Below, one piece after another: positions 8,033 to 16,035 of a stretch of DNA of 30,689 nucleotides (position 1 is its first letter; the number at the start of each line of letters is the position of its first letter). Position numbers and translations under genes: made by a program. The stretch is from positions 1 to 30,689 of the forward strand of contig JAGIAA010000035.1 in NCBI GenBank assembly GCA_017745115.1, read 5' to 3'. The notes under the pieces were generated by a model. That model did not search any database and was not told where the DNA came from. It worked only from the letters and a program-made list of their open reading frames with translations. This DNA is from Sphingobium sp. GTDB taxonomy: Bacteria; Pseudomonadota; Alphaproteobacteria; Sphingomonadales; Sphingomonadaceae.

Positions 8033-10131
8033 CAGAAGGCCTGCCCGAGGCTGACGTACACGCCGATGCGGGAATCGCCCGGCTGCGGATTGATCGGCGT
8101 GCCGATGTCGATACGGATCGGTCCGAAATTGCTGTAATAGCGGAAGCCGAGACCCGCGCCGACGCGCATCTCCTTGATGCTGGGCCAGGGATCGGCCGAA
8201 ATCGTGCCGGCGTCCACGAAGGGCACGATGCCGAACTGGTCGGCGCTGCCAAACCGGAAGCGCGCCTCGATCGAAACTTCGCCGAGACTGCGGCCACCGA
8301 TGGGATCGTTATTGGCATCGCGCGGGCCGATTGCCTGATAGCCATAGCCGCGCACCGAGCCGCCGCCGCCGGCATAGTAGCGGCGGGTCGGCGCGATCCG
8401 GTCGCTCGAGGCACCGACGATCGTCCCCAGGCGCGCACGGCCCGCAATCGTCACCCGCTTGCTCGCCTGCAGATAGTAGCTGCCGTCGATCTGGGCGCGA
8501 ACATAGCCGAAGGCATTGCCCTGCAGCGACAGCTCGGGCGAAATACGCCCACCCAACCGGAAACCCTTGCGCGGATCGAGCAGGTCGTCGCTGCCATCGT
8601 AGTTGAGGCTGCTCGGGAGCGCGAAGATGCCATAGGTGCGGCGGCGCGGGACCAGGGAGCTGCCATAGAGATCCCGCTCGTCACTCACCTTGAGCTCCGC
8701 GCCGAGAGACCAGGTCCAGTCCTTCTGGAAAATCAGATTCGTCTGCCGTTCGAGGCTCGCGCTGATGCCGGCGATCTTTGCCTGATAGGCAGGTTGATCA
8801 AGATTGGCGGCACTGAGTTCGACATTGAGGACGCGATCACGCCTGCCGAAATTGCCCCAGCGGACAGTCGCCGTGGCGCTCTGTTCCTGTTGCCCCAGCA
8901 CGCCGCGCACCGTGAGTGCACCCTCGGGCGGGAAGAAGTTGCGGTGTTGCCAGCTCGCCTCGACGCGCATGCCCTCACCCGTTCCATAGCCGACTTCACC
9001 GGCAATCGTGTGGACAGGCGCTTTGCCGAGCTTGATATCGAGATCGACCGTCTCGTCATTCGCGCCCGGCTGCGGCGTGATCGACACTTGCGACACCAGG
9101 CCGGTCGCCACCAGTGCGCGATTGAGATCGGTTAAGTCCGCCTGCCGATAAGGATCGCCCTGCGAAAACCGGCTGATCACGCCGACATGCCGTGCGCCGA
9201 ACGGCGCGTCGCTGTTGACGGTGATCTTGCCGATCCGCCGGTAGCCGCCGGTCGTCACCGTCATGTTGAGCGTGGCGCTGTGCTGTTCGTGCTGGACCAC
9301 GAGCACCGGATCGCTCACCTCCGAAAAGGGATAACCGCGCTCCAGCATGCCGCTGCGCAGCGCCGCCGTCGCGCCGTTGATCGCATCCGTATCGGCGCGG
9401 TCGCCCGGCTTCACGGTGAACAACGCGCGGATGTCCGCCATGCCCGGCCCGTCGCCCGAAAGCCCGTCAATATCGAGCGTGCCGATCTTATAGGCATCGC
9501 CGGGATTGGCGGCGAGGATCGCAGTCACTTCGTTCGGTTGCCCTGCGCCGCGAAAATCCAGACGGGTGCGGCTGTCATAATAGCCTCTGGCTCGCAGCAG
9601 GTCGTCGAGCAGGGTGACGTCGGTCCGGCCTCTTCGGCGGATCTGCGCGATATTGGCGCGCTCGCGCTGCCCCGCGCGCAGGGCAGACAGCGTGTCGAAG
9701 CGCGAGAGGAGCGTGTCGTCCGCCGAGTCCCCCAACCCTTGGAGGCTGTAGGAATAACGCAGCGGCTGTGTCGGATCGATCGCCGCGAGCAAGGCCTGGC
9801 TGCTGTCGTCCTCGACCGGCAGAGGCGCTTCGCCAAGCTCGTCCGCAACCGACGGAATGGGCGCCGGTTCGACCGGTGCGGGCTGGGCAGGTTCCGTTAC
9901 CGGCGGCTGTGGCGTAGGCGGCAGCGGGGTTTCCGGTTTCGAGAGATCGGGCCAATCAATACCGATATCGGGCAGATCGTCCGGCGGCAGCGAAGCCGAT
10001 AGCGGAGCCTGAACCTGATCCTGCGCATTTGCGTATGCAAATCCGCTCATGCAGGCCAATGGCACCAACAATAAAGCAAGGCTCTGTCCCCTCCGGGAGA
10101 CGGCCAATGCGGCTAGGGGCCGTGGACGCAT
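8032..10131 (-). CDS. tamA: Omp85-family outer-membrane protein TamA
   Basis: A 699-residue Omp85-family outer-membrane protein and partner of TamB. The signal peptide spans about residues 1-36, with cleavage likely after A34-N35-A36. A Pro-rich linker (about 47-110), longer than in enterobacterial TamA, precedes the POTRA repeats (about 125-370). The 16-strand barrel fills the rest. It contains the Omp85 lid-loop motif as VRGYGYQAIG (about 595), then GRSLGEVSIEARFRF and the closing GLGFRYYSNFGPIRIDIGTP, and it ends on aromatic F as outer-membrane proteins usually do. TamA threads or folds substrates at the outer membrane. The gene starts 103 bases after the DUF1465 gene and overlaps tamB by one base. 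No strong ribosome site precedes the ATG; it was chosen because it yields the twin-Arg-bearing n-region and hydrophobic core of the signal peptide. Confidence 0.95.
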   Translation of the reverse strand: MRPRPLAALAVSRRGQSLALLLVPLACMSGFAYANAQDQVQAPLSASLPPDDLPDIGIDWPDLSKPETPLPPTPQPPVTEPAQPAPVEPAPIPSVADELGEAPLPVEDDSSQALLAAIDPTQPLRYSYSLQGLGDSADDTLLSRFDTLSALRAGQRERANIAQIRRRGRTDVTLLDDLLRARGYYDSRTRLDFRGAGQPNEVTAILAANPGDAYKIGTLDIDGLSGDGPGMADIRALFTVKPGDRADTDAINGATAALRSGMLERGYPFSEVSDPVLVVQHEQHSATLNMTVTTGGYRRIGKITVNSDAPFGARHVGVISRFSQGDPYRQADLTDLNRALVATGLVSQVSITPQPGANDETVDLDIKLGKAPVHTIAGEVGYGTGEGMRVEASWQHRNFFPPEGALTVRGVLGQQEQSATATVRWGNFGRRDRVLNVELSAANLDQPAYQAKIAGISASLERQTNLIFQKDWTWSLGAELKVSDERDLYGSSLVPRRRTYGIFALPSSLNYDGSDDLLDPRKGFRLGGRISPELSLQGNAFGYVRAQIDGSYYLQASKRVTIAGRARLGTIVGASSDRIAPTRRYYAGGGGSVRGYGYQAIGPRDANNDPIGGRSLGEVSIEARFRFGSADQFGIVPFVDAGTISADPWPSIKEMRVGAGLGFRYYSNFGPIRIDIGTPINPQPGDSRIGVYVSLGQAF

Positions 10132-10234
10132 GACGTCTGTCTAGGAGAAGGCTGTTCGCCCGCAAAACCCTTTTCGGCATTTCGGCGCAGATTTCGGGCC
10201 GGTTGTCTTGACGCCGAGACGCCCGCGAACCTGC

Positions 10235-10711
10235 TTAGAGCGAACTCTCGAGCCGCGTCAGGAGATCGCGCGCCGGGCAAGTGGCGCTGGCGAAGCCGAA
10301 GTTCGCCCGCTCGATCAACTGGCCCTCCAACCGCGCGACGCGATTGTAGAGATCTTCGCTGATCAGGATCAGCCCTTCCATCTCCGGGGAAAGCTTCGCG
10401 CGCACCAGCGGGTCAGTATGTTGCGCCTCACCGAGCTGGAACTTGTCCTCCAGCCGCGCCGATTCAGGCAGCTCGCCGCTCAGCACGGCGCGCTGGACCA
10501 GCAGCCATGCGATCGAATGCATGATGCGCGTCGAAATCTTCAGGGACTCACATGCGAAATCGAGCTTTTCGTATCGATCGAGCTCGGCACGATTGGCCTT
10601 GCCCTGGAAATCGAAATAGGCGCGCGCTTCGTCGGCCAGCACAACAGCCTCGATATAAAGGCCGTCGATGATTTGCTCGTCAATCTGTCGAACGGGTGCG
10701 ACTTGTTCCAT
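10235..10711 (-). CDS. DUF1465 family protein, RcdA-like
   Basis: A 158-residue helical cytoplasmic protein. The segment ESLKISTRIMHSIAWLLVQR, followed by AVLSGELPES, is the hallmark of DUF1465, the family that contains Caulobacter RcdA, an adaptor helping ClpXP degrade CtrA and other cell-cycle regulators. That role is known for Caulobacter; here it is inference, because sphingomonad members are diverged. The ATG at 10711 (MEQVAPVRQIDEQ) is preferred. The frame stays open to a TTG at 10762 (175 residues), but the added residues look unlike the family and overlap a TTAAC-rich stretch that is more likely regulatory. The gene lies between DUF465 upstream and tamA downstream. DUF1465 next to DUF465 is, as I recall, common in alphaproteobacteria. 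Confidence 0.85.
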   Translation of the reverse strand: MEQVAPVRQIDEQIIDGLYIEAVVLADEARAYFDFQGKANRAELDRYEKLDFACESLKISTRIMHSIAWLLVQRAVLSGELPESARLEDKFQLGEAQHTDPLVRAKLSPEMEGLILISEDLYNRVARLEGQLIERANFGFASATCPARDLLTRLESSL

Positions 10712-10810
10712 ATCCGTCTGCTGCCACAGAGCGGAAATCCTGTCGCCGAGGTTAACTATCAATTTCCCTTAACCGGATGCCAAATTGGGCCAAACGGCCA
10801 CTTTCCGCGA

Positions 10811-11008
10811 TCAAGCGATGATATCGGGAACCAGGCAGTTCTCCAGAAAGCTGATTTCATCGCGCAGCCGCAGCTTGCGTTTTTTCATGCGCGCGATCTG
10901 GAGTTGGTCGGGTTGAGGCAGCTGGCCCAGTGCGTCGATGGCGCAATCGAGATCGCGATGTTCGATCCGCAAGAGGTCGAGTCTCTGCTCGATTTCTTCG
11001 ACCGACAT
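10811..11008 (-). CDS. DUF465 (YdcH-like) small coiled-coil protein
   Basis: A 65-residue protein with the complete DUF465 pattern: LRIEHRDLDCAIDAL, a short turn QLPQPDQLQ, then IARMKKRKLRLRDEISFLE. The family forms a short helical hairpin, and its molecular role is not established. ATG at 11008 is used. A GTG directly before it (11011) is equally possible and sits at a better distance (10 bases) from GGGAGG. The gene ends about 100 bases before the preferred start of the RcdA-like gene and is divergent from a second DUF465 gene starting at 11293. Confidence 0.86.
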   Translation of the reverse strand: MSVEEIEQRLDLLRIEHRDLDCAIDALGQLPQPDQLQIARMKKRKLRLRDEISFLENCLVPDIIA

Positions 11009-11292
11009 CACCGACTCGCACCCTCCCGTCTCGCAAGGCCCGCAGCATCATCGCACTGCCGGTCAGGAGCCGCAACCGGCAGGGAAGTCTCGCAAAAAAA
11101 GTTCGTGGTTAACGCAGAATCTTGCGGCCGGACGAAACGGAACGTCGCCGCTTTCGCAAAGCGGTTAACAGCCCATCCCATCCGGGCCACGCCTCCCTCG
11201 GCTCGTCGCAATTCACCTATTAATGCCCGCGACAAACCCTCCAAAGCGTGATCTACTCAACGCCCATTTGTCGCAACGGCTAGGAGGACAGA
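11009..11292. other. Divergent intergenic region between two DUF465 genes
   Basis: 284 bases that should hold the promoters of both divergent DUF465 genes. Two copies of the palindromic hexamer GTTAAC lie here (11108-11113 and 11164-11169); a third is at 10751-10756, upstream of the RcdA-like gene. An A-rich run (AAAAAAA) is near 11095-11101 and a TATTAAT near 11218. I could not settle on a convincing -35/-10 pair. No RNA gene or open frame is supported. Confidence 0.4.
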
Positions 11293-11454
11293 ATGGATAC
11301 AAGCCATGTTTCCGCACTGAACGCCAAACATGCTGGGCTTGAAGCCCGCATCCGTGACGAGAATACGCGACCAGCGCCCGACAGTCTCATGATTGCGGCG
11401 CTCAAGAAGCAGAAGCTTCAGCTGAAACAGGAAATAGCCCAAGCGACCGGCTGA
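11293..11454 (+). CDS. DUF465 (YdcH-like) protein, 53 residues
   Basis: A short gene that simple ORF cut-offs miss. It starts at ATG 11293 with a perfect Shine-Dalgarno AGGAGG (11282-11287) five bases away and stops at TGA 11452-11454. The product begins MDTSHVSALNAKHAGLEARI, continues with RDENTRPAPDSLMIAALK and ends KKQKLQLKQEIAQATG. This is the DUF465 pattern of two short helices joined by a Pro-containing turn, with the conserved LKK-KL-LK-EI block. It is a diverged paralogue of the 65-residue protein encoded divergently at 10811-11008. Function is unknown. The reverse-strand 61-codon frame across the same bases is a shadow. Confidence 0.85.
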   Translation: MDTSHVSALNAKHAGLEARIRDENTRPAPDSLMIAALKKQKLQLKQEIAQATG

Positions 11455-11473
11455 TTAGCCACTTAATCCTTTC

Positions 11474-11496
11474 CGGGAGAGGCGCGGCCTCTCCCG
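11474..11496. terminator. Strong hairpin between convergent genes, possible bidirectional terminator
   Basis: A perfect 10-bp stem (CGGGAGAGGC 11474-11483 with GCCTCTCCCG 11487-11496) with a 3-base loop lies 19 bases after the 53-residue gene. It is also 67 bases after the stop of the retropepsin-like gene on the other strand. There is no T run on either side, so it may terminate weakly or protect mRNA ends. Confidence 0.5.
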
Positions 11497-11563
11497 CGAC
11501 AAGGACTTCATGACAGACAGGACGAGATTTCGAGGCTCGGCAGATTGTCGGGTATGAGGAAAG

Positions 11564-12460
11564 TCATGCCTGACAGGACAGGATGATCTGCTTCCTGAGC
11601 TTGTCGAACGTGATCGACGAACAGCCGGCCAGCGCGTCCGCAGCGATGTGTAACGACCGGTAGTCGGGATCTTTCTTCTTCTTGCCGATGGCCACGATCT
11701 CTTCGGGGTCGGCGTCAGCGTCTGGGATTTTTGCGATCGAGCCATAGTCGAAAACCCGGATCGCCACAGACCGGAGCTCGATCGGCCCGAGCTTGAGCGG
11801 CCGGGCAAAGGCAAGCGTGCGGACCGGCCTCTCGACGCCGAACCGGATCGGCGCGGGCCGGGTGGCGCCGGTGAGCGCGCCACCCTGGCTTTCGGCGAGG
11901 AGCGCCCCGGCCGCCGCGGTGCCCATGGTCTGACGGCGAAGCGGATCGAATTGCACGAAGATCTTTCCGGACATCGTGCCCACTCCCAGCACACGATTTT
12001 CGACCAAGGGCAGCACGAATGGCCGTTCATTGGCGGCCGGCGGCCTGATCTGCACCGTCACGACATTCTGCGGCGCAGCGCCCGGCCCCAGCATGCCCGC
12101 AAATCCCGGGGCGATCTCGCGCTCGAACCACACGGTCCGGCGACGATAAGGCTGGCCATTCACGTCATAACGGACGACCGCCGTCCATCCCTTGATCTTC
12201 ACGGTCGCAATGCGGATCGAGAAGGAAATCCAGGCGGGCTTGAAACCAAATTGCTGCGCGGCGGCGGCGTTGAACACGGGGATCGAGCTGCCATCGCCGA
12301 GCAACAGCATGCGCGACTTCTGGCCGTTGACAGTCACCTGCACGGCGCCGTCGGGCGGCACGATAAGCGGCGCCATCGGCGGTACCGCTGCGGCCGATGC
12401 AGGCGCGGCCGGAGATATGAAACTTGCTGCGGCGAGGGCGAGAAAGACGCGCATCGCCAT
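11564..12460 (-). CDS. Secreted retropepsin-like protein with degenerate catalytic motif
   Basis: A 298-residue exported protein. The signal peptide runs to about residue 23 (PASA-A). The rest resembles two pepsin-type lobes. In the first, VTVNGQKSRMLLLGDGSS, then PVFNAAAAQQFGF (about 43-73), parallels the retropepsin core in which DTG would sit; here the aligned triad is G55-D56-G57, so the catalytic Asp position is Gly. A family-like ending, RVLGVGTMSGKIFVQFDPLRR, follows. The second lobe ends HIAADALAGCSSITFDKLRK-IILSC, with C280 and C296 perhaps bonded in the periplasm. It could be an inactive binding protein of aspartyl-protease fold. The assignment rests on motif resemblance only. ATG 12460 is used; ATG 12454 is an alternative. 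It starts 8 bases after the methyltransferase gene, so the two are probably co-transcribed behind sdhCDA. Confidence 0.6.
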   Translation of the reverse strand: MAMRVFLALAAASFISPAAPASAAAVPPMAPLIVPPDGAVQVTVNGQKSRMLLLGDGSSIPVFNAAAAQQFGFKPAWISFSIRIATVKIKGWTAVVRYDVNGQPYRRRTVWFEREIAPGFAGMLGPGAAPQNVVTVQIRPPAANERPFVLPLVENRVLGVGTMSGKIFVQFDPLRRQTMGTAAAGALLAESQGGALTGATRPAPIRFGVERPVRTLAFARPLKLGPIELRSVAIRVFDYGSIAKIPDADADPEEIVAIGKKKKDPDYRSLHIAADALAGCSSITFDKLRKQIILSCQA

Positions 12461-12468
12461 CTTATCGA

Positions 12469-13212
12469 CTAGCCGCGCTGCATGAGCAATTGCGCCGCTT
12501 CAAACCGCCCGTCCGCATATGGCTGGACAATCGCCGGTTTGAAGCCCGCCGTCTCCGCCATCGCCAGTACCTCATCGAGCGGATAGGCGTTCATCTGCAT
12601 GAGCGGCTCAGCCGCCGGCCGGCCGTTCCCGAGATTGAAGGCCTGCCTGACTCCTGGGACATTGCGCTGCGCCCAGTAGCGCAGCCGCGAGGCCGGATCA
12701 TTGGGTCTGGCGGTGCAAAACTGGATAGCGGCGATGCCGCCACGCGCGACAAGGCCCAGCAGTCGCTCGACGATGCGCATGCCCCGCGCCACGGGAATAT
12801 GCTGCAAGACCATGTAGCTCATGACGAAATCGAAGCTGCCATCCGCCGCGCTTAACGCTTCGTCGGACCGCGACAGCGTAAGATTGGCAATCCCCGCACG
12901 CTCGGCATTGGTTCGCGCTTCCGCCAGCATGGCCGGGGAAATGTCGAGCCCCAATACCTCGTCGAAATGAGCAGCCAACGGCAGGCTCAGCCGTCCGACA
13001 CCACAGCCGAAGTCGAGGGCGCGGTTCCGTTCAAAGGATCCAAAATGCTTCGCAGCTGTTGCCAACCGCTCCTCGACCGTCAGCCGGCCCAGCTTGAAAA
13101 ATGCCGTCCGGTTGTCCTCGATCCGATCCTTGCGAAAACGGGGATCGGCCAGCACGCCGAAATAGGGATCCGTCTCGCCCCAGCGCCGCCACTCATGATC
13201 ACTATCGGCCAT
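12469..13212 (-). CDS. Class I SAM-dependent methyltransferase
   Basis: A 247-residue cytoplasmic enzyme of the Rossmann-type methyltransferase family. Motif I is LDFGCGVGRLSLPLA (about 66-80), the acidic loop is VLGLDISPAML, and FDFVMSYMVLQHI gives motif IV/post-I. LLGLVARGGIAAIQF is the strand after the active site. The substrate cannot be deduced. The start is ATG 13212, 18 bases after sdhA, and the gene is followed after 8 bases by the retropepsin-like gene. It occupies the place where sdhB usually lies in sdhCDAB operons. A perfect 12-base palindrome spans the sdhA stop just upstream. A link to succinate dehydrogenase function is unproven. Confidence 0.85.
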   Translation of the reverse strand: MADSDHEWRRWGETDPYFGVLADPRFRKDRIEDNRTAFFKLGRLTVEERLATAAKHFGSFERNRALDFGCGVGRLSLPLAAHFDEVLGLDISPAMLAEARTNAERAGIANLTLSRSDEALSAADGSFDFVMSYMVLQHIPVARGMRIVERLLGLVARGGIAAIQFCTARPNDPASRLRYWAQRNVPGVRQAFNLGNGRPAAEPLMQMNAYPLDEVLAMAETAGFKPAIVQPYADGRFEAAQLLMQRG

Positions 13213-13230
13213 GCCGCGCCTGCTGACCGG

Positions 13231-15033
13231 TCAGTAGACCCGCTTCTTCGGGGCGATATATTCGACGTCGTCGGTGAGGGTGTAATCGTGCACGGGCCTG
13301 TAATCGAGCTTCACGGCACCGCCCTTGCCGCCCCAGCCCTCAAACCAGCTGATCGTGTGCTTCATCCACTCGTCGTCATGCCGGTCGGGGAAATCCTCGT
13401 GCATGTGCGCGCCGCGGCTTTCCTTGCGGTTGCGCGCCGACTTGATCGTGCAGAGCGCCTGCGAGATGAGGTTATCCAGCTCCAGCGTCTCGACGAGATC
13501 CGTGTTCCAGATCATCGAGCGGTCGGTGATGCCGATGTCGCTCATGCCGGTGTAGGTCTTCTCGAGCTTCTCGATACCCTCGGCCATGAGCGCGTCGGTG
13601 CGGAACACGGCGGCATGAGCCTGCATGTTGTGCTGCATGTCGAGGCGGATGGTCGCGGTGGGTGTTGCGCCCTTGGCATTGCGGAAGTGGTCAACACGAG
13701 CCAGCGCGAGGTCCGCCGCATCCTTGGACAACGCTTTGTGAGCCGCGCCGGGCTTCACGATCTCGGCGATCCGCTTGCCGGTCGCGCGGCCGAACACCAC
13801 GAGATCGATCAGGCTGTTCGAGCCCAGGCGATTGGCGCCATGGACACTGACGCATGCCGCTTCGCCGACGGCAAAGAGCCCCGGCACGACGCTGTCGGGA
13901 TTGCCGTCCTTCAGCGTCACGACCTCGCCATGATAGTTACAAGGGATACCGCCCATATTATAGTGGACGGTCGGCACCACCGGCAGCGGCTGGCGCGTCA
14001 AGTCGACGCCCGCGAACACCTTGCCCGTCTCGGTGATGCCTGGCAGTCGCTCATGCAGCACCTTGGGATCGATGTGATCAAGGTGCAGGAAGATGTGATC
14101 CTTGTTCTTACCGACGCCGCGGCCTTCCCGGATTTCCATCGCCATCGAACGCGACACGACGTCGCGGGAGGCAAGGTCCTTGGCCGAAGGCGCATAGCGC
14201 TCCATGAAGCGCTCACCCTCGGAGTTGGTGAGGTAGCCGCCCTCGCCGCGCGCACCCTCGGTGATGAGCACGCCCGCGCCGTAAATGCCGGTGGGATGGA
14301 ACTGAACGAACTCCATGTCCTGCAAGGGCAGCCCCGCACGCAACACCATGCCGCCGCCGTCGCCGGTGCAGCTATGGGCGCTGGTCGCTGAGAAATAAGC
14401 GCGGCCATAGCCGCCGGTCGCCAGCACGGTCGCGTGGCTGCGGAAGCGATGGATGGAGCCATCCTCCATGCAGAGCGCGATGACCCCCCGGCATTCGCCG
14501 CCCTCCATGATGAGGTCGAGCGCGAAATATTCGATGAAGAAGTCGGCATCGTAGCGCAGGCTCTGCTGGTAGAGCGCGTGCAGCATCGCATGGCCGGTGC
14601 GGTCGGCGGCGGCGCAGGTACGCTGCGCCGGCGGACCGGCACCCATATTCTGCATCATGCCGCCGAAGGGGCGCTGGTAGATCTTGCCTTCTTCGGTGCG
14701 GCTGAACGGCACGCCGGCATGCTCGAGCTCGTAGACGGCGGCCGGGGCCTCACGGACCATATATTCGATCGCGTCCTGGTCGCCGAGCCAGTCCGACCCC
14801 TTGACGGTGTCGTACATGTGCCAGGTCCAGTGGTCCGGTCCCATATTGCCGAGCGAAGCCGCGATACCGCCCTGCGCCGCAACCGTGTGCGAACGGGTCG
14901 GGAAAAGCTTGGTGATGCAGGCGGTCTTGAGGCCGCTCTCTGCAATACCCATGGTCGCGCGGAGGCCGGAGCCGCCAGCGCCCACAACGACGGCGTCATA
15001 GGTGTGATCGACGATCTTGTAAGCTTCGGCCAT
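13231..15033 (-). CDS. sdhA: Succinate dehydrogenase flavoprotein subunit
   Basis: A 600-residue catalytic subunit of respiratory complex II; it oxidises succinate to fumarate and passes electrons through SdhB to ubiquinone. The FAD-binding start is [16 protein letters not shown]49 in [11 protein letters not shown] is the residue that covalently holds FAD in the family. H246 in QFHPTG, the ARGEGG loop (261-266) and R290 in ASRDVVSR fit the dicarboxylate site, with R290 matching the proton-shuttle Arg. [20 protein letters not shown] (387-406) is the second FAD-binding block, and the C terminus ends with [13 protein letters not shown]. The length is typical. The ATG shares its A with the sdhD stop (TAATG), so expression is coupled. 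SdhB, which carries the iron-sulfur clusters, is not encoded here. Confidence 0.97.
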   Translation of the reverse strand: MAEAYKIVDHTYDAVVVGAGGSGLRATMGIAESGLKTACITKLFPTRSHTVAAQGGIAASLGNMGPDHWTWHMYDTVKGSDWLGDQDAIEYMVREAPAAVYELEHAGVPFSRTEEGKIYQRPFGGMMQNMGAGPPAQRTCAAADRTGHAMLHALYQQSLRYDADFFIEYFALDLIMEGGECRGVIALCMEDGSIHRFRSHATVLATGGYGRAYFSATSAHSCTGDGGGMVLRAGLPLQDMEFVQFHPTGIYGAGVLITEGARGEGGYLTNSEGERFMERYAPSAKDLASRDVVSRSMAMEIREGRGVGKNKDHIFLHLDHIDPKVLHERLPGITETGKVFAGVDLTRQPLPVVPTVHYNMGGIPCNYHGEVVTLKDGNPDSVVPGLFAVGEAACVSVHGANRLGSNSLIDLVVFGRATGKRIAEIVKPGAAHKALSKDAADLALARVDHFRNAKGATPTATIRLDMQHNMQAHAAVFRTDALMAEGIEKLEKTYTGMSDIGITDRSMIWNTDLVETLELDNLISQALCTIKSARNRKESRGAHMHEDFPDRHDDEWMKHTISWFEGWGGKGGAVKLDYRPVHDYTLTDDVEYIAPKKRVY

Positions 15034-15419
15034 TATGCGCCGCCTCCGAGGGCGATTTTCGCGACGCAGAAGATGCCGAAAACGACACCGACGATCGCGT
15101 AGAAATTGACGAGCATGAGCGAGACGAACTTCAGGCCCTCGTCATGCACATAGTCCTCCACCAACACCTGCAGGCCAAGGCGCAGATGGGCAAAAACACT
15201 GACCAGAAACAGGATCATCGGCACGGCGACGAAGGGTTGCCCCAGCCAGCCGGTGACGGCCCAGTGATCGAGGCTCGGCAGCAAGATGAGGCTCGCAAAC
15301 AGCCAGACGCCGAGCAGCAGGTTGCTGACCGCGGTCATGCGCTGGACGATCCAGTGATGCGTGCCTTCCTTGGCAGCGCCGAGGCCTCGCACCTTGCCGA
15401 GTTGGGTTCCGTTGCTCAT
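15033..15419 (-). CDS. sdhD: Succinate dehydrogenase membrane anchor subunit D
   Basis: A 128-residue membrane anchor of complex II with three hydrophobic helices (about 30-50, 63-85 and 97-122). H78 in [22 protein letters not shown] matches the heme b ligand of SdhD, and D89-Y90 match the quinone-site Asp-Tyr pair of the E. coli subunit. The open frame begins further upstream (15458). ATG 15419 (MSNGTQLGK) is chosen because it lies one base past the sdhC stop and is preceded by GGGGAGAG. It overlaps sdhA by one base. Confidence 0.94.
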   Translation of the reverse strand: MSNGTQLGKVRGLGAAKEGTHHWIVQRMTAVSNLLLGVWLFASLILLPSLDHWAVTGWLGQPFVAVPMILFLVSVFAHLRLGLQVLVEDYVHDEGLKFVSLMLVNFYAIVGVVFGIFCVAKIALGGGA

Positions 15420-15420
15420 G

Positions 15421-15852
15421 TCAGGCTCTCCCCACCAGCAGCCAGGCCCAGAGCGCAACCGTCAGCAGCACCGAGAGGATCGTGATCGTCACCGACCAGC
15501 GCTTGTTCGTGTTCAGCTCATAGCCCGCGCCAATATCCATGACGAAATGGCGAAGCCCAGAAAACATGTGCTGGATGAAGGCCCAGCTCAGGCCGATAAG
15601 CACGATCTTGCCCAGGATATTGACCGCCAAGCCGAGATTATCGCCAGCGGCGGCGTGCCAGACATAATAGCGGAACACGCCATAGGCTTCGCTGCCCGCG
15701 GACACCGCATAGAGCCACCAGAGCAACAGCAATCCGCCGAGGATCGCCAAGCCATCACCTGTGGCGCGGTGCAGGATGGAGACGAGCATGTGCGGTCCCC
15801 ATTTCCAGATCGTGATATGCGGTGAAAGCGGCCTTTGGCTGGGTTGCGCCAT
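15421..15852 (-). CDS. sdhC: Succinate dehydrogenase cytochrome b556 subunit C
   Basis: A 143-residue integral membrane subunit with three predicted helices. The N-terminal RPLSPHITIWKWGP is the family signature. S25 and R29 in SILHRATG correspond to ubiquinone-site residues, and H95 in HMFSGLRHFVMDIG is the expected heme ligand. ATG 15852 (MAQPSQRPLSPH) is preferred over the GTG/ATG extension to 15909, because family members begin close to RPLSPH and the extension covers a hairpin. This is the first gene of the sdhC-sdhD-sdhA operon. The promoter must lie in the 183-base gap to the divergent chemotaxis-type gene. Confidence 0.94.
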   Translation of the reverse strand: MAQPSQRPLSPHITIWKWGPHMLVSILHRATGDGLAILGGLLLLWWLYAVSAGSEAYGVFRYYVWHAAAGDNLGLAVNILGKIVLIGLSWAFIQHMFSGLRHFVMDIGAGYELNTNKRWSVTITILSVLLTVALWAWLLVGRA

Positions 15853-16035
15853 GGAAGAGCGATCCTGAATCTGAACGGGTTGCGCCCCTTTAGCGCAAAG
15901 GCGCGACACTGCAAACGCTCAGCGAAGCGCCGGGGACGGCGACTTATCAGAATAACCGCGGATTAACGAACGGAGCGTATGAACGTCCCAAGGTGAAAGC
16001 TCCAGAATTGTCGCGGGGTTGAGGAAGAGACCATC
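15853..16035. promoter_or_regulatory. Divergent intergenic region of sdhC and the soluble MCP gene
   Basis: This gap must contain both promoters. The minus-strand leader of sdhC holds a hairpin at 15882-15904 (GCGCC..CTTT paired with AAAGGCGC, 5-base loop, 2-base bulge), about 30 bases before the sdhC start. The plus-strand ribosome site GAGGAAGAG (16021-16029) serves the gene at 16036. No promoter element was convincing enough to place. Confidence 0.4.

Noticed and set aside
13223..13234. Perfect palindrome CTGACCGGTCAG across the sdhA stop
   Set aside because: Several 12-base palindromes are expected by chance in 30 kb, and half of this one is coding.
12967..14391. Open frame of 474 codons antisense to sdhA
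   Set aside because: sdhA is unambiguous; the antisense product is rich in His, Arg and Ala and matches no family.
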